DNA of 64,000 bases from Pseudoalteromonas luteoviolacea (GTDB taxonomy: Bacteria > Pseudomonadota > Gammaproteobacteria > Enterobacterales > Alteromonadaceae), in assembly GCF_001750165.1 (NCBI RefSeq), contig NZ_CP015412.1:124001-188000 (forward strand). The letters run 5' to 3'. The position numbers and the translations under genes are program-made. Below, in pieces: positions 35,350 to 45,053 of this stretch; the first letter of the stretch is position 1, and each line of letters begins with the position of its first letter. The notes beneath the pieces were generated by a model. It saw only the letters and a program-made list of their open reading frames with translations, searched no databases and was not told the origin of the DNA.

Positions 35350-36231
35350 ATGAGTGTTGAAGAAATAGAGTTTAAAGATATTTGTATTAAAATTGACTTT
35401 GAGCATAACTCCCATCATCCGCAAAGAGTTTTTGATTCAATGAGTCATTTGATTTCTTCGATTGAGTTGTTCCATTTATGTTTTCTAAACTCTGTTGCGG
35501 TGGAAACACAGTCAGAGTTTTTACTGTCTAATGTTAAAGAGGGTTCTCTAGAATCTTGGTTATCTTTAAGAATCAAAGGAGATGTTACCAGTGATAAGAA
35601 GAGGCGTTTGGCAGACTATTTAAATAGGTGCACCGAGTTAGTTTTGGAGTTTATTTATGATAAAGAAACTATAAAAAGCATCGACGAAATAGACTCGCTG
35701 GAGCAAAGTATTTCGAGTATGGCGCATGAAATGGATTTAGAAGAATTTCCAAACGTATTCTCTCTGGATAAGCACAGATTACTTAAAGGTTACTCAGAGA
35801 TAGGAAAGGCAACTAATTCGCTTAATACTATCGACGAGGCCTATTTAAAAAGCCACACGACGATTAAAAAAATCAACAAAAACTTTTACCTCTCGGACGA
35901 AGAGCTTCAATCGCTTGTTGTTGATCGTATTGAAGAGGCTAGCTCTACAGAAACTTTAATCGTCAAAAAGCCTGATTTACTTGGCAATTCTATGTGGGAT
36001 TTTATGAAAGACAAGAGGTCTATTTCAGCTAAACTTCTCGATCCGACTTGGTTAAATAAGTTTCACCAGAGAAGAGTGATTATAGCTCCTGGGGATGCTC
36101 TGTATTGTGATCTTTTAACATTAATTTTCTACGATAAAAAAGGTGAAATAATTGATGTTAAGTATCAGATATCGAGAGTTCATCATAAAGTTGACCTGAA
36201 CTTTCAACAGTTAGAGTTAGATAATGAATAG
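35350..36231 (+). CDS. Unknown soluble protein nested in the defence-like block
   Basis: The product has 293 residues. It starts 19 bases after the PLD-helicase and overlaps the next gene by eight bases. It has no signal peptide, no membrane helix and no motif I can name. The N terminus (about residues 10-80) contains KEGSLESWLSLRIKG, the rest is helical with many charged residues, and the last 50 residues are beta-rich (RRVIIAPGDALYCDLLTLIF). Codon use and base content look AT-richer than in the helicases, which suggests acquisition apart from them. Position argues for a defence or immunity role. Confidence 0.65.
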   Translation: MSVEEIEFKDICIKIDFEHNSHHPQRVFDSMSHLISSIELFHLCFLNSVAVETQSEFLLSNVKEGSLESWLSLRIKGDVTSDKKRRLADYLNRCTELVLEFIYDKETIKSIDEIDSLEQSISSMAHEMDLEEFPNVFSLDKHRLLKGYSEIGKATNSLNTIDEAYLKSHTTIKKINKNFYLSDEELQSLVVDRIEEASSTETLIVKKPDLLGNSMWDFMKDKRSISAKLLDPTWLNKFHQRRVIIAPGDALYCDLLTLIFYDKKGEIIDVKYQISRVHHKVDLNFQQLELDNE

Positions 36232-36655
36232 TAATAATCATATAGATGCTTGGGTAATTATACTTACTGAGTATCTATTTATCTTGTTACCGTTTATCGT
36301 TATAGGAATAGTCAAAACTTACTCCGCAGACTTTCGTGGCTTTATAGAGGCACCAGATTGGAGTTTTGCAGCTTCAATTCTATTTGGACAATTGCTAGTC
36401 AAGCTAGTTTCAGGCTCACTGATTCATCAAAAAGTAATTTGGCAGAGAGTATCATTGTTGATAGCTCTCATTTTGGTTTTTGGTCTGATACCTTCACTCA
36501 CTACACTCACTTTGATTTTAATTAGTGAAGGTAAATCTAGCTTTGTAATCTATGCACAGGTGTTTCTTTTTGTAGTGGCTTCAATTTTATTCTTTATTTT
36601 AGGAAGTGCAGCTCAGTCCATGATAGAAAACTCTGAAAAGAAAAAACCGAAGTAG
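36224..36655 (+). CDS. Four-TM membrane protein paired with the 293-residue protein
   Basis: The product has 143 residues with four hydrophobic helices (about residues 10-29, 47-62, 76-98 and 108-130) and a short Lys-rich tail. Its start overlaps the end of the previous gene by eight bases, so the pair is translated together. The layout, a soluble protein plus a small multi-TM protein, resembles many two-gene abortive-infection systems in which the membrane partner is the effector. No family is recognised. The next gene is convergent, with a 16-base gap. Confidence 0.62.
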   Translation: MNSNNHIDAWVIILTEYLFILLPFIVIGIVKTYSADFRGFIEAPDWSFAASILFGQLLVKLVSGSLIHQKVIWQRVSLLIALILVFGLIPSLTTLTLILISEGKSSFVIYAQVFLFVVASILFFILGSAAQSMIENSEKKKPK

Positions 36656-36671
36656 TCTACCTTATGCCGTG

Positions 36672-39600
36672 CTATCCAACTGCTAACTTCCCAGCCTCAT
36701 GCCATAACTCACTTGGCATGGGGTGAAGCAAGTCCCACGTAATATTCATTGGCTGGCTGCCTGTATGCGTCACATACTGCACCTCACCGAAATTGACGAA
36801 GCCCATAGTGCGACCGTTTTCGTCTTTGTTTTGCTCTCGTACAAATAAGTAGATGCGCTTGCCAGTTTTTTGGTGGGCAATATAGCTCAAGCCTTTACCT
36901 CGCTCCGGCCTTGCGCTGTTTTGTGACTGCCAATGAAAGCGGGTGGGGCTGATGGCAAAGTCTTTGTATAGTGTGGTTGGGGAATAGGTTTTCTCGCATT
37001 TAGTGAGGGTCACAAATAACAGCTCGATATTGTGGCTTTTGAGTTCTAACACGCCTTCACGTGCAGGGGATTTTTTCTCAAAGGTGCTTGCGCCAATCGC
37101 TGCGAGTATCTGCTCTCGGGAATATCGGCTATGTAACTGTAAGGCTGTGTTTGGTAAGCCCGACAGTGATTGCTCTTGGTGATGAATACGGTTTATTAAA
37201 ATGTTAAGCACGTCGCTGAGCTCAGCTTGTAGTTGCTTATTGGCAAGTGCTTTTAAGCTGGTGGTAATGTCTTGGTGTCCTGTTTGCTTACCTGATTTTT
37301 CCCAAAAATTATAGTGTGTCATTAAAGCAAAGGTAGTGCTGTTTGGCATGCTCGTAAGCTTAGTAAAATCAAAATTGTGTTTACATAAAGACTGTAAAAA
37401 CTGCAAGTAACTGAGTGAGTTGCATGTAATTAATTGGGTATTGATAGCGCGATAATAGGCTTGTATTTGAGCTTGTTCAAGCTCCGTCGTTGAGGCATTT
37501 TGATTGGTGAGCCAATGCCATCCACCTGATTTACCTAGAGAGAGCTTATATACATCTTCTAAAGTCACACTTGGGTTAACTTGTAAGAAGTTAGCGAGTG
37601 TGAGCGGTAAGTTGGTGTCTTGATGGTATCGGTTGAGCAGTGCTTGTAGTCGACGCTTGTTGTTTATGGCACCTTTAATATTTTTAAGAATGATATCTTT
37701 ACTTTGTTTTTGTAACTCAATGCGACAACCTAAAGGCAGATGTGCAAACCCGCTTTCAATCTCTTGGCTGATTGACGTATTGGTTTTACCGATCAGCGCT
37801 CTAAACTTGCTGGCAAAGTCATATTCAGGTCGTGCATTACCCACAAAGTCCAAAACGGTACAGCATTCTTTGTCGTGAGTTAAGCGCAGACCACGGCCAA
37901 GCTGTTGCAAAAATAAAGTTAAGCTTTCTGTTGGACGTAAAAATAGTAGGGTGTCGACCTCTGGAATATCCACGCCTTCGTTAAAAATATCTACCACACA
38001 CAATATTTGAATATCGCCTTGTCTGAGGGCTTGCTGTTTATCGTGTCTGTCATTGGCATTGTCACTGGTCAATACATCACTGCTAATGCCTTTTAAGTTA
38101 AATTGCTCGGCCATAAATATGGCATGTTGCTTACTAACACAAAATGCCAATGCCTTGATGGCGTGCACGTTCGCGACGATATCCGCTAGGCTTTGCATGA
38201 TTTTTAAGGCGCGATGGTCGTTTTGCGTGAATACGTGTGTAAGCGCACCAACATCGTAACGGCCACGTTGCCAAGAAACCCGGCTAAGGTCGGTGTCATC
38301 ATCAATGGCAAAATATTGAAATGGGATCAAATAGCGATTGTTTATGGCTTCTGGTAATCGTAGCTCTGCGGCGATGACATCATCAAAATCACCTAGAATG
38401 TTGCCACCATCTTGTCTTTCGGGTGTTGCAGTCAAACCGAGTAAGATTCTGGGTGCAAAATGATTGATCACACCTCGGTAGCTGTTTGCTGCGATATGGT
38501 GTACTTCATCAATGACAATGTAATCATAAAAGTCGGCAGTGAGGTTAAGTGACTCTAATTGATTATTGAGCGTTTGGATTGACGCAAATAGGTGGTTAAA
38601 GCTACTTGGCTTGTGTCCTCCGACCCACAGCTCACCAAATTGGTTGTTTTTGAGCACAGCACGATATGCTGAGCGCGCTTGTTTTAGGATCTCTTCTCGA
38701 TGGGCCACAAAGAGTAATTTGGCTTGTGGGTTTTGCTTTAAAAATCGTGCAAAGTCGAACGCGGAGATCAAGGTTTTCCCAGTACCTGTGGCTGCAACGA
38801 CTAGGTTTTTATATCGACCATGTACGCTTCGCTCAGCATTGAGCTTTTCAAGCATGGCTTTTTGATGCGGTTTTGGCTGAATATCTAAATAAAAGTGTGA
38901 GGTATCAGTTTGTTGATTTTTTGCGACATTGAGCGCCTGCGTTAATTTGTTTTGGCAAGGCACTTTACCTGTGTAGCGTTCAAATTCATCAGACTCCCAA
39001 TAGGTTTCAAACGTGCTCAACGCTTTTTGAATAATATGTGGGATCTCTTGATTAGTGACTTTTAAGTTCCACTCCAAGCCGTTAGACAATGCGGCTTTTG
39101 ATAAATTGGATGAGCCAATATAGCCGGTGTGAAAACCGTTATCTCGCAAAAATAAATAGGATTTGGCATGTAGGCGTTGGCTATCATTGTTGTAGCTGAT
39201 TTTTACTTGGGTGTTTGGCAAGCTGGCTAAAAAGTCGATGGCTCTTTGCTCAGTCGCCCCCATGTATGACGTGGTGATTACTTTTAACTGTTTGCCGCTT
39301 TCAACATATCGCTTTAGTTCTTCTTTAAAAATGCGCAGGCCTGTCCAGCGTATAAATGACACCAACCAGTAAATGGTGTCGCTGGATAAGATTTCTCTTT
39401 TGATTTCGCTCTCAAGAGATATACCTGCGTTTGCTCCTGAAAATAACTCGCTTTGGCTCAGTCCCGTTTGTGGAAATATGTCTTTGCTATAGCTTGGTAG
39501 GTCACTCGAAATAGGGTTTTGCTTGTCAAACAATGCCGTTAGGATACGACCTTGCGAATCAATGAGATTTTCGCTGATCAATTGTTCGTCTTTAATGTGA

Positions 39601-39842
39601 TCTTTTAACCAAAATACCAGTTTGTTGGCCAGCTCAATTTGCTTGGTTATGCGGTTGTCATCACTATTTGGGATAGCATCAATGGCATGGGCGACCAGTT
39701 TTGAGAGAAAGCGTGATAGCCACACAGAGGCTTCGCTTGATTCAAGCTGACGTTCACCAATATAAAACTGTTCGCGGTTTAAGTTTTGCTCTACCACTTG
39801 GGTAATAAGCTGCTCATAAATGCCAATTTGCTGCACGGCCAA
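36672..39842 (-). CDS. PLD-nuclease / DEAD-DEAH helicase with DUF3427-like C terminus
   Basis: The product has 1056 residues. A PLD-like domain is present with the HKD-type motif RLHAKSYLF (His near 225) and GSSNLSKAAL. The SF2 helicase core has Walker A ATGTGKT near 352, DEVHH near 444, GLTATPERQDG, and LQQLGRGLR. The last 200 residues resemble the DUF3427 region (SPTRFHWQSQNS, then GLSYIAHQ). It is related to, but clearly diverged from, the helicase at 32298 and lacks the LexA-like end. It is convergent with the small two-gene pair. These proteins are common in defence islands; their exact action is not settled. Confidence 0.82.
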   Translation of the reverse strand: MAVQQIGIYEQLITQVVEQNLNREQFYIGERQLESSEASVWLSRFLSKLVAHAIDAIPNSDDNRITKQIELANKLVFWLKDHIKDEQLISENLIDSQGRILTALFDKQNPISSDLPSYSKDIFPQTGLSQSELFSGANAGISLESEIKREILSSDTIYWLVSFIRWTGLRIFKEELKRYVESGKQLKVITTSYMGATEQRAIDFLASLPNTQVKISYNNDSQRLHAKSYLFLRDNGFHTGYIGSSNLSKAALSNGLEWNLKVTNQEIPHIIQKALSTFETYWESDEFERYTGKVPCQNKLTQALNVAKNQQTDTSHFYLDIQPKPHQKAMLEKLNAERSVHGRYKNLVVAATGTGKTLISAFDFARFLKQNPQAKLLFVAHREEILKQARSAYRAVLKNNQFGELWVGGHKPSSFNHLFASIQTLNNQLESLNLTADFYDYIVIDEVHHIAANSYRGVINHFAPRILLGLTATPERQDGGNILGDFDDVIAAELRLPEAINNRYLIPFQYFAIDDDTDLSRVSWQRGRYDVGALTHVFTQNDHRALKIMQSLADIVANVHAIKALAFCVSKQHAIFMAEQFNLKGISSDVLTSDNANDRHDKQQALRQGDIQILCVVDIFNEGVDIPEVDTLLFLRPTESLTLFLQQLGRGLRLTHDKECCTVLDFVGNARPEYDFASKFRALIGKTNTSISQEIESGFAHLPLGCRIELQKQSKDIILKNIKGAINNKRRLQALLNRYHQDTNLPLTLANFLQVNPSVTLEDVYKLSLGKSGGWHWLTNQNASTTELEQAQIQAYYRAINTQLITCNSLSYLQFLQSLCKHNFDFTKLTSMPNSTTFALMTHYNFWEKSGKQTGHQDITTSLKALANKQLQAELSDVLNILINRIHHQEQSLSGLPNTALQLHSRYSREQILAAIGASTFEKKSPAREGVLELKSHNIELLFVTLTKCEKTYSPTTLYKDFAISPTRFHWQSQNSARPERGKGLSYIAHQKTGKRIYLFVREQNKDENGRTMGFVNFGEVQYVTHTGSQPMNITWDLLHPMPSELWHEAGKLAVG

Positions 39843-40050
39843 ATCCTGTTGTTTTTGTTCTAACTAATTGATAGCGCTGTTATCTTATCTTTTTTTGATG
39901 TGTTGGACCAGGAGAGTACACAAATATGCGCTATTCATTACTATGCAAAATAATGATAACGAGAGGATGCGCCAGTGAGGCATTGCGTATCAATGGGTAA
40001 CAGAGTAACGTAAAGCTTTAATTTTATATCTAATTTATAAGGGACTTCAA

Positions 40051-41308
40051 TTGATACACTCAATGGCCCGAAAAACTATCTTAGCTTTTTCACAAAATAC
40101 CCCCCACCAGCCTGATTATAACTACATTGAAGGGTTTTTGGTCGGACTTGCAACCCTAGGCACTGAGGTTCGGGTTGATAAGTGGTTAGTTAATATATTT
40201 GGGGACTACCAATCGATCGAGAGGTGCCAACTGCAAGCCTTAATGGATCTGAGTGAGCAAAGTCAGGTGACTGTAGCTGAAGCAACGTATAAGTTACCAA
40301 AGCAGTGTGTGCTATCAAAAAGTGATATGGCAAAGTCCCTAGATGAAGGTGCGCCCTTACCTAAGTTTTGTAATGGCTTTATTAGCTGGCCTGAGTACTG
40401 TATTAAATGATTCAAATTTACCTGCCGCGCACAAAGAGGCGATCGCTAACACACAAGCTTTATTTGCTGGGTTTACTAGTTTTGACAGGGCAAAGTTGAC
40501 GTTTTCTTACTCTGAACCGACTCGATCTTTTGAGCAAGAAGCTTTGCAAGCAAAAAGGAGACTGGCTTCGACCATACATGATCTTTCCGATATGTTAAGT
40601 ATGTCGCCGTTTGATTTTGATGCCTTTGCTGATTCAGAATTTGAGGGCTTTGATTACAATGAGTTTAGTGACGAAGTGCTAGATGCTAAAGATGATGCAG
40701 TGCGGTTATTGCTTCAGCTTGATGATGCTAACGATCTGCACTTATTTGATGAATTTCTTAATGTAGAAGAGCAAACTTTTATAACACCTGCGTTCAAACA
40801 ACAAAATGAAGGGCACTTCTGGCTTATTCATGAGACTCGGCCTTATATGGCTGTGCGTTTTCACAAAGCAAGGCTACTGTTTGAAGGCAATCAGTTCCAA
40901 AAAGCATGCACTGAGTTAGAAGAATTATTAAAGCTTAACCCGAATGATAATCAAGCCTGCCGTTATTTGTACGCAAATTGCTTAGTCATGCTTAAACAAT
41001 GGGATAAGTTAACGGTGTTGTTGAGCGAATATGAGGAAGGCGGGATTTTCATGAAGTCAGCCGAAGCTTTGATGCTATTTGCTTTAGAAGGAGAGTCTGC
41101 TGAGGTAAATGTAATTAAACAAGATTTGATTAATGCAAACAAACATTTTGTAAAAATTTTAACAGGACAAGAAAAAGTCAAACTTCCTGATGTGTTAGGT
41201 TACACACTTGGCTCTAAAGATGAAGTCATCACTTATATTGAAATGGGCGGGAAGAAAGCATGGCTAAGTGTTGAGGGGAGCTTATTTTGGTTACGACAAA
41301 AAAAGTAA
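40051..41308 (+). pseudogene. UPF0149 (YecA)-like protein gene with a frameshift
   Basis: Two overlapping frames together make one protein. The first (TTG at 40051, after AAGGGA) gives the YecA-like N terminus with IEGFLVGLATLG and WLVNIFGD. The second continues in the +1 frame to a TAA at 41308 and ends GGKKAWLSVEGSLFWLRQKK. Removing one T from the TTT at 40378-40380 joins them as CNGLLAGLSTVLN, which aligns with the intact paralogue at 52305 (CSGMLSSLN). The homology on both sides of the break shows that the original gene was a single frame. Either a real one-base insertion or a sequencing error is possible; a programmed +1 shift has no evident slippery motif. Confidence 0.8.
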
Positions 41309-41374
41309 GGCTGTGTTGTCGGTTGTAGAGCTGAACAAAACTGTGTTTGCAGATTTTAAAGATTAGCACTTTTT

Positions 41375-42720
41375 CTCGTTGCGGGCTTGCCCCGCAATCC
41401 ATGTTTGAGAGGGCTATGGACCCTGAAGCGAGTTCAGGGTGATGTTGTGGGTTTAAACAAGTTGCACTTTCTTACCTAAGTCGTTGCGGGCTTGTTCCGC
41501 AATCTATGTTTGAGAGGGTTATGGGCCCTGAAGCGAGTTCAGGGTGACGGGGTTTGGTTTAGTGTTTTTGGTTTTAGTGAGTTGCTGCATGTTTAGATTG
41601 TGTAACAATCAGTGCTTTACTCACCCTCGTCGTTGCGGGCTTGTTCCGCAATCTATGTTTGAGAGGGTTATGGGCCCTGAAGCGAGTTCAGGGTGACGGG
41701 GTTGGGGGGAGTGTTGTTGGTGTTAGTGAATAGAAAGTGAAATACTGCCGGTTATATTTTGTGATATAGGTCTTGCCACTTAGGGTTAAACGACTCGATC
41801 AATTGAATTTTCCATGCTCTTTTCCAGTTTTTAAGTTGCTTTTCGCGTTCGATGGCTGTTGTGATTGAATCGTAGCATTCAAAATACACCAAATGATGCA
41901 CATTGTATTGGCTCGTAAAACTCTTGGTTAAGTTATGTTTATGCTGATATACACGCGTTTTTAAATCCTTTGTCACTCCAATATAAATGGTTCCATATGG
42001 TTTAGATGCAAGTATGTATACACTTGGTTGCATATTTCGCTCCTTGAAAATATTGAGCATACTTGTTTGTGTGTATAAATTTCTTTCTATTTGAATGAGA
42101 AATGGGCCCTGAAGCGAGTTCAGGGTGACGGGGTTTGGTTTAGTGTTTTTGGTTTTAGTGAGTTGCTGCATGTTTAGATTGTGTAACAATCAGTGCTTTA
42201 CTCACCCTCGTCGTTGCGGGCTTGCCCCGCAATCCATGTTTGAGAGGGTTATGGGCCCTGAAGCGAGTTCAGGGTGACGGGGTTGGGGGTAGTGTTGTTG
42301 GTTTTAGTGAATTGCTTCTATTTGGCTGTACTTAGAGAGTTTAAAGAATCGGCGCTTTACTCACCCTCGTCGTTGCGGGCTTGTTCCGCAATCTATGTTT
42401 GAGGGGGTTATGGACCCTGAAGCGAGTTCAGGGTGACGGGGTTGGGGGTAGTGTTGTTGGTTTTAGTAAATTGCTGATTGCTTGCTTGGGCTCAGAGAGT
42501 TTAAACAAGCTGCGCTTAGCTCACCCACGTCGTTGCGGGCTTGACCCGCAATCTATGTTTGAGGGAGTTATGGACCCTGAAGCGAGTTCAGGGTGACGGG
42601 GTTGGGGGAGTGTTGTTGATTTTAATAAATTGTTGCTTGCTTGGGCTCAGAGAGTTTAAACAAGCTGCGCTTAGCTCACCTTCGTCGTTGCGGGCTTGTT
42701 CCGCAATCCATGTTTGATTA
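41375..42720. repeat. Palindromic repeat array 2, with a GIY-YIG gene inside
   Basis: About seven units of module A (TTGCGGGCTTGCCCCGCAA and variants such as TTGTTCCGCAA) and module B (CCCTGAAGCGAGTTCAGGG followed by TGACGGGGTT). Compared with array 1 both modules are in the opposite orientation and module B has a different loop sequence. The spacers (AGTGTTGTTGG, TTGCTG, CTTACTCACC) are also repeated. The array is split at 41750-42100 by the GIY-YIG gene, with a half unit on each side. Confidence 0.88.
41752..42033 (-). CDS. GIY-YIG endonuclease-superfamily protein inside the repeat array
   Basis: The product has 93 residues, the single-domain YhbQ-like type. The signature reads VYILASKPYG and TIYIGVT, followed by DLKTRVYQHK (catalytic Arg region) and an Arg/Glu-rich helix with YFECYDSITTAIEREKQL. 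The frame is open to 42189, but that extra part translates the neighbouring repeat. The ATG at 42033 follows a perfect AAGGAG site. Such small nucleases are recurrently found beside palindromic repeats, and here the gene is embedded in one. Any role in moving the repeats is inference. Confidence 0.8.
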   Translation of the reverse strand: MQPSVYILASKPYGTIYIGVTKDLKTRVYQHKHNLTKSFTSQYNVHHLVYFECYDSITTAIEREKQLKNWKRAWKIQLIESFNPKWQDLYHKI

Positions 42721-42842
42721 CTTATCATATGCGCACGCTCAGATTTAAGGCTATAGTTATGAAAAGTAGCCTGACCGCTATAATTTTAACGCTATAACAT
42801 ATGTTTAGGTTGGTGCTAGCTAAGATATCATGCGAGTATGCT

Positions 42843-43211
42843 ATGAATTTAATCCTGCGTTTTGGTCTTTCTATTCTTATCGTGATTGCTGCTTTTATTG
42901 TCTCGGCAACGTTGGCGGGTGTATTCGCTGAAGCGATTGGCATTTGGAAAAAGCCAACAATTGGGTCAGTGGCGGCAGTTTGTGTGGTGCTGAGCGGTTA
43001 TGCGTCGGCGCCTAAGTATAAGTTGGCTTGGGCTGCGCTATGGTTATTTGTTGGGGCTGTTGCTGCATGGGGGTTGTCTAATGCATTTATGTACGCTGAA
43101 GATGCAGGGACTCAGGCTCCGCTAATAATCACGTATGCAAGTGGTGTGTTTAGCTTGATGGTCTGTCGAGTTTGGCATAAAAGAAATTCACATCGAATAT
43201 CAACGAAATGA
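42843..43211 (+). CDS. Small multi-TM membrane protein
   Basis: The product has 122 residues from the ATG at 42843 (the frame extends to 42801 without a better start). About four hydrophobic helices occupy residues 5-25, 35-50, 60-80 and 95-112. No motif or family is recognised. It begins just downstream of repeat array 2 and stands alone. Confidence 0.5.
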   Translation: MNLILRFGLSILIVIAAFIVSATLAGVFAEAIGIWKKPTIGSVAAVCVVLSGYASAPKYKLAWAALWLFVGAVAAWGLSNAFMYAEDAGTQAPLIITYASGVFSLMVCRVWHKRNSHRISTK

Positions 43212-43463
43212 GTATTTGCAGTGAATCAAGTGTTATTGCTATGAGTTTGTTATCGTCAATGCTGTAGTGAGTATTTAAGCCTTATTAAAATATAATCTAA
43301 CTGGAAGATTTTCTTCTCTTTAAATTACGAAGCCTTATCGTTATTGGTGGTATTTTAGAATTTAATCAAATTATTAAATGAGGTGCTGCGAAGAGATATA
43401 CAAGAAAAAAGAGGTTTAAAAGGCCAAGCATGAACTACTTAGCCTTAATACATAGCCTTAAAA

Positions 43464-43616
43464 CTATACTATAATAGGGCAAGTGTCACATGAAGCACCC
43501 ACAATAGTCTGATTTTTGTAACTACCACCAGCTACTTGAGGTGTCGCTTCTGCTGGGAATGCGACTTTATTTTTTGATAGTTGCTTTAATGGCTTCTTAT
43601 TTAATTTAACTTTCAT
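43464..43616 (-). CDS. Probable RiPP (class I lanthipeptide-like) precursor peptide
   Basis: The product has 50 residues. The N-terminal leader-like stretch is KVKLNKKPLKQLSKN, followed by AFPAEATPQVAGG. The C-terminal core-like stretch is rich in Thr, Ser and two Cys (TIVGASCDTCPIIV). This matches the general layout of LNKK-leader lanthipeptide precursors common in Pseudoalteromonas: a basic LNKK leader, a GG cleavage-like site, then a Cys/Ser/Thr core. A strong ribosome-binding site (AAAGGAGTT) precedes the ATG at 43616. No modification or export enzyme is adjacent, so it would be an orphan precursor served by enzymes elsewhere. Identification is by pattern only. Confidence 0.62.
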   Translation of the reverse strand: MKVKLNKKPLKQLSKNKVAFPAEATPQVAGGSYKNQTIVGASCDTCPIIV

Positions 43617-43934
43617 TTTTAACTCCTTTATTAATGTTTTTATTGTAGCCATACAAAAGTAACAAAAGTTCACAAAGCGTTCAATAGGTTAATTCTCTGA
43701 TTGCGAAAAAGATAAAGGCAACCTCTTGGTTACATTTGGTCTGTTTTATTCTTCATCACCCACTTAATTCAAATACCGCCCATGGGTTTATTTGCTTTGT
43801 GAACATAGTGTAACTTCGATATTTATGATTATGTAAAGCTCAGGAACAAGAATGAGCCCGTAGCATTGAGAGATTAAATAATTTAACATCAGGAGAGCAT
43901 GTAATCATAAAATCTAAAGGAATGACTAAATAAT

Positions 43935-45053
43935 ATGAACACATGGATGGGTGCTATTTCAATGGCTTGTGTTATTAGTTTGTCTGTATTCTTGTACTTA
44001 TTTTTCGATGGTCGTCAATTTTGGTTTTCTGACTTACTTTCAAATGCATCACAAGACACCGTCGTAGATAGCTCTGTGCAAACTAAAAAAACGGATCAAA
44101 CGCAAGCCACCAATACTAAACCTCACAAAAAGCCCTATAGAACAGTGGAGCATTTAGACGCTTTAAGGCATTTTGGTTTATGTCAAACCCATGTCGGGAC
44201 TAAAGTAAAGTATCGATTAGAGAATGGGATTTATACTTGGGTAGATAGCAAAGGGATTCGAAACTATTCTGATAAAAAGCCCAGCCAAGGCGCTGAGACC
44301 TATCAGCCTCGCAGTGGCCGTACACTTGATTATTTTGAGTTAGAAATATCAGGTGAGGCCATATCAAATCAATTTAGAAATAAACTTAAGACTAAACTCA
44401 AGTCTGTTTTTAGGGGTTATACCAGTATTTTGGGGTTAAGCGCAATGCGTAAAGTCAAGCTCAAAATTGTTGTGTTGCCTTCAAGAGCCGCCTATGAGCG
44501 CACTGTAAAAAGCTTTGGTGGAGACCCTTCTGGTAATGTTGGGGTTTATTTTGGTATCAGAAATACCGCTTTATTAGAGCAGCGCTCTTATCAACAAACC
44601 ATGCGAACAGCTATCCATGAAGCTGTACATGCGATTAACCAAGCTGTGATTGGCTTTTCACCGAGGTGGCTAAATGAGGGACTGGCGGAGTACTTTGAGT
44701 CGATAGATGTGTCTATGCAAGTTGGTAAGGTTTCATCTTTTGAGCATGTATCACGCAAGGGGTTTTTACAAGGTCAGGTTATGAGTCCACTGCAATTATT
44801 TGGGGCAGAAGCACAATGGCGCGCATTTAAGCCAGATATATTGTATCGGAGCAGTTGGGCATTTATGCACTTTTTGATGTCTTCAGATAAAGGAAGAATG
44901 GGCTTAAAACAGCTGATGCTGCTTGAGCAGTCAGAGCCTTGCAGCTCACTAGGTAGCGATAAAGTTCTCTCTGTTTTTACCAATCATTATCCAGCACTTG
45001 GCCAAACGTTTTTGTCGTTTATCAGTCGTGGAATAAAGCCTCACCGACTTTGA
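43935..45053 (+). CDS. DUF4124 protein with gluzincin peptidase domain
   Basis: The product has 372 residues. An N-terminal TM helix (about residues 8-25) anchors it. The DUF4124 motif YTWVDSKGIRNYSD is at about residues 99-112. The rest is a peptidase of the MA-like (gluzincin) type: HEAVHAINQ near 230 with the two zinc-binding His and the catalytic Glu, and NEGLAEYFE downstream as third ligand. It probably acts in the periplasm. It stands alone, with a 260-bp AT-rich region upstream and a convergent gene 300 bp away. The substrate is unknown. Confidence 0.78.
   Translation: MNTWMGAISMACVISLSVFLYLFFDGRQFWFSDLLSNASQDTVVDSSVQTKKTDQTQATNTKPHKKPYRTVEHLDALRHFGLCQTHVGTKVKYRLENGIYTWVDSKGIRNYSDKKPSQGAETYQPRSGRTLDYFELEISGEAISNQFRNKLKTKLKSVFRGYTSILGLSAMRKVKLKIVVLPSRAAYERTVKSFGGDPSGNVGVYFGIRNTALLEQRSYQQTMRTAIHEAVHAINQAVIGFSPRWLNEGLAEYFESIDVSMQVGKVSSFEHVSRKGFLQGQVMSPLQLFGAEAQWRAFKPDILYRSSWAFMHFLMSSDKGRMGLKQLMLLEQSEPCSSLGSDKVLSVFTNHYPALGQTFLSFISRGIKPHRL

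Noticed and set aside
42034..42189. 52-residue extension of the GIY-YIG gene
   Set aside because: It translates a palindromic repeat unit, and the ATG at 42033 has a perfect ribosome-binding site.
42381..42596. 71-residue frame in array 2
   Set aside because: It is made wholly of repeat units.
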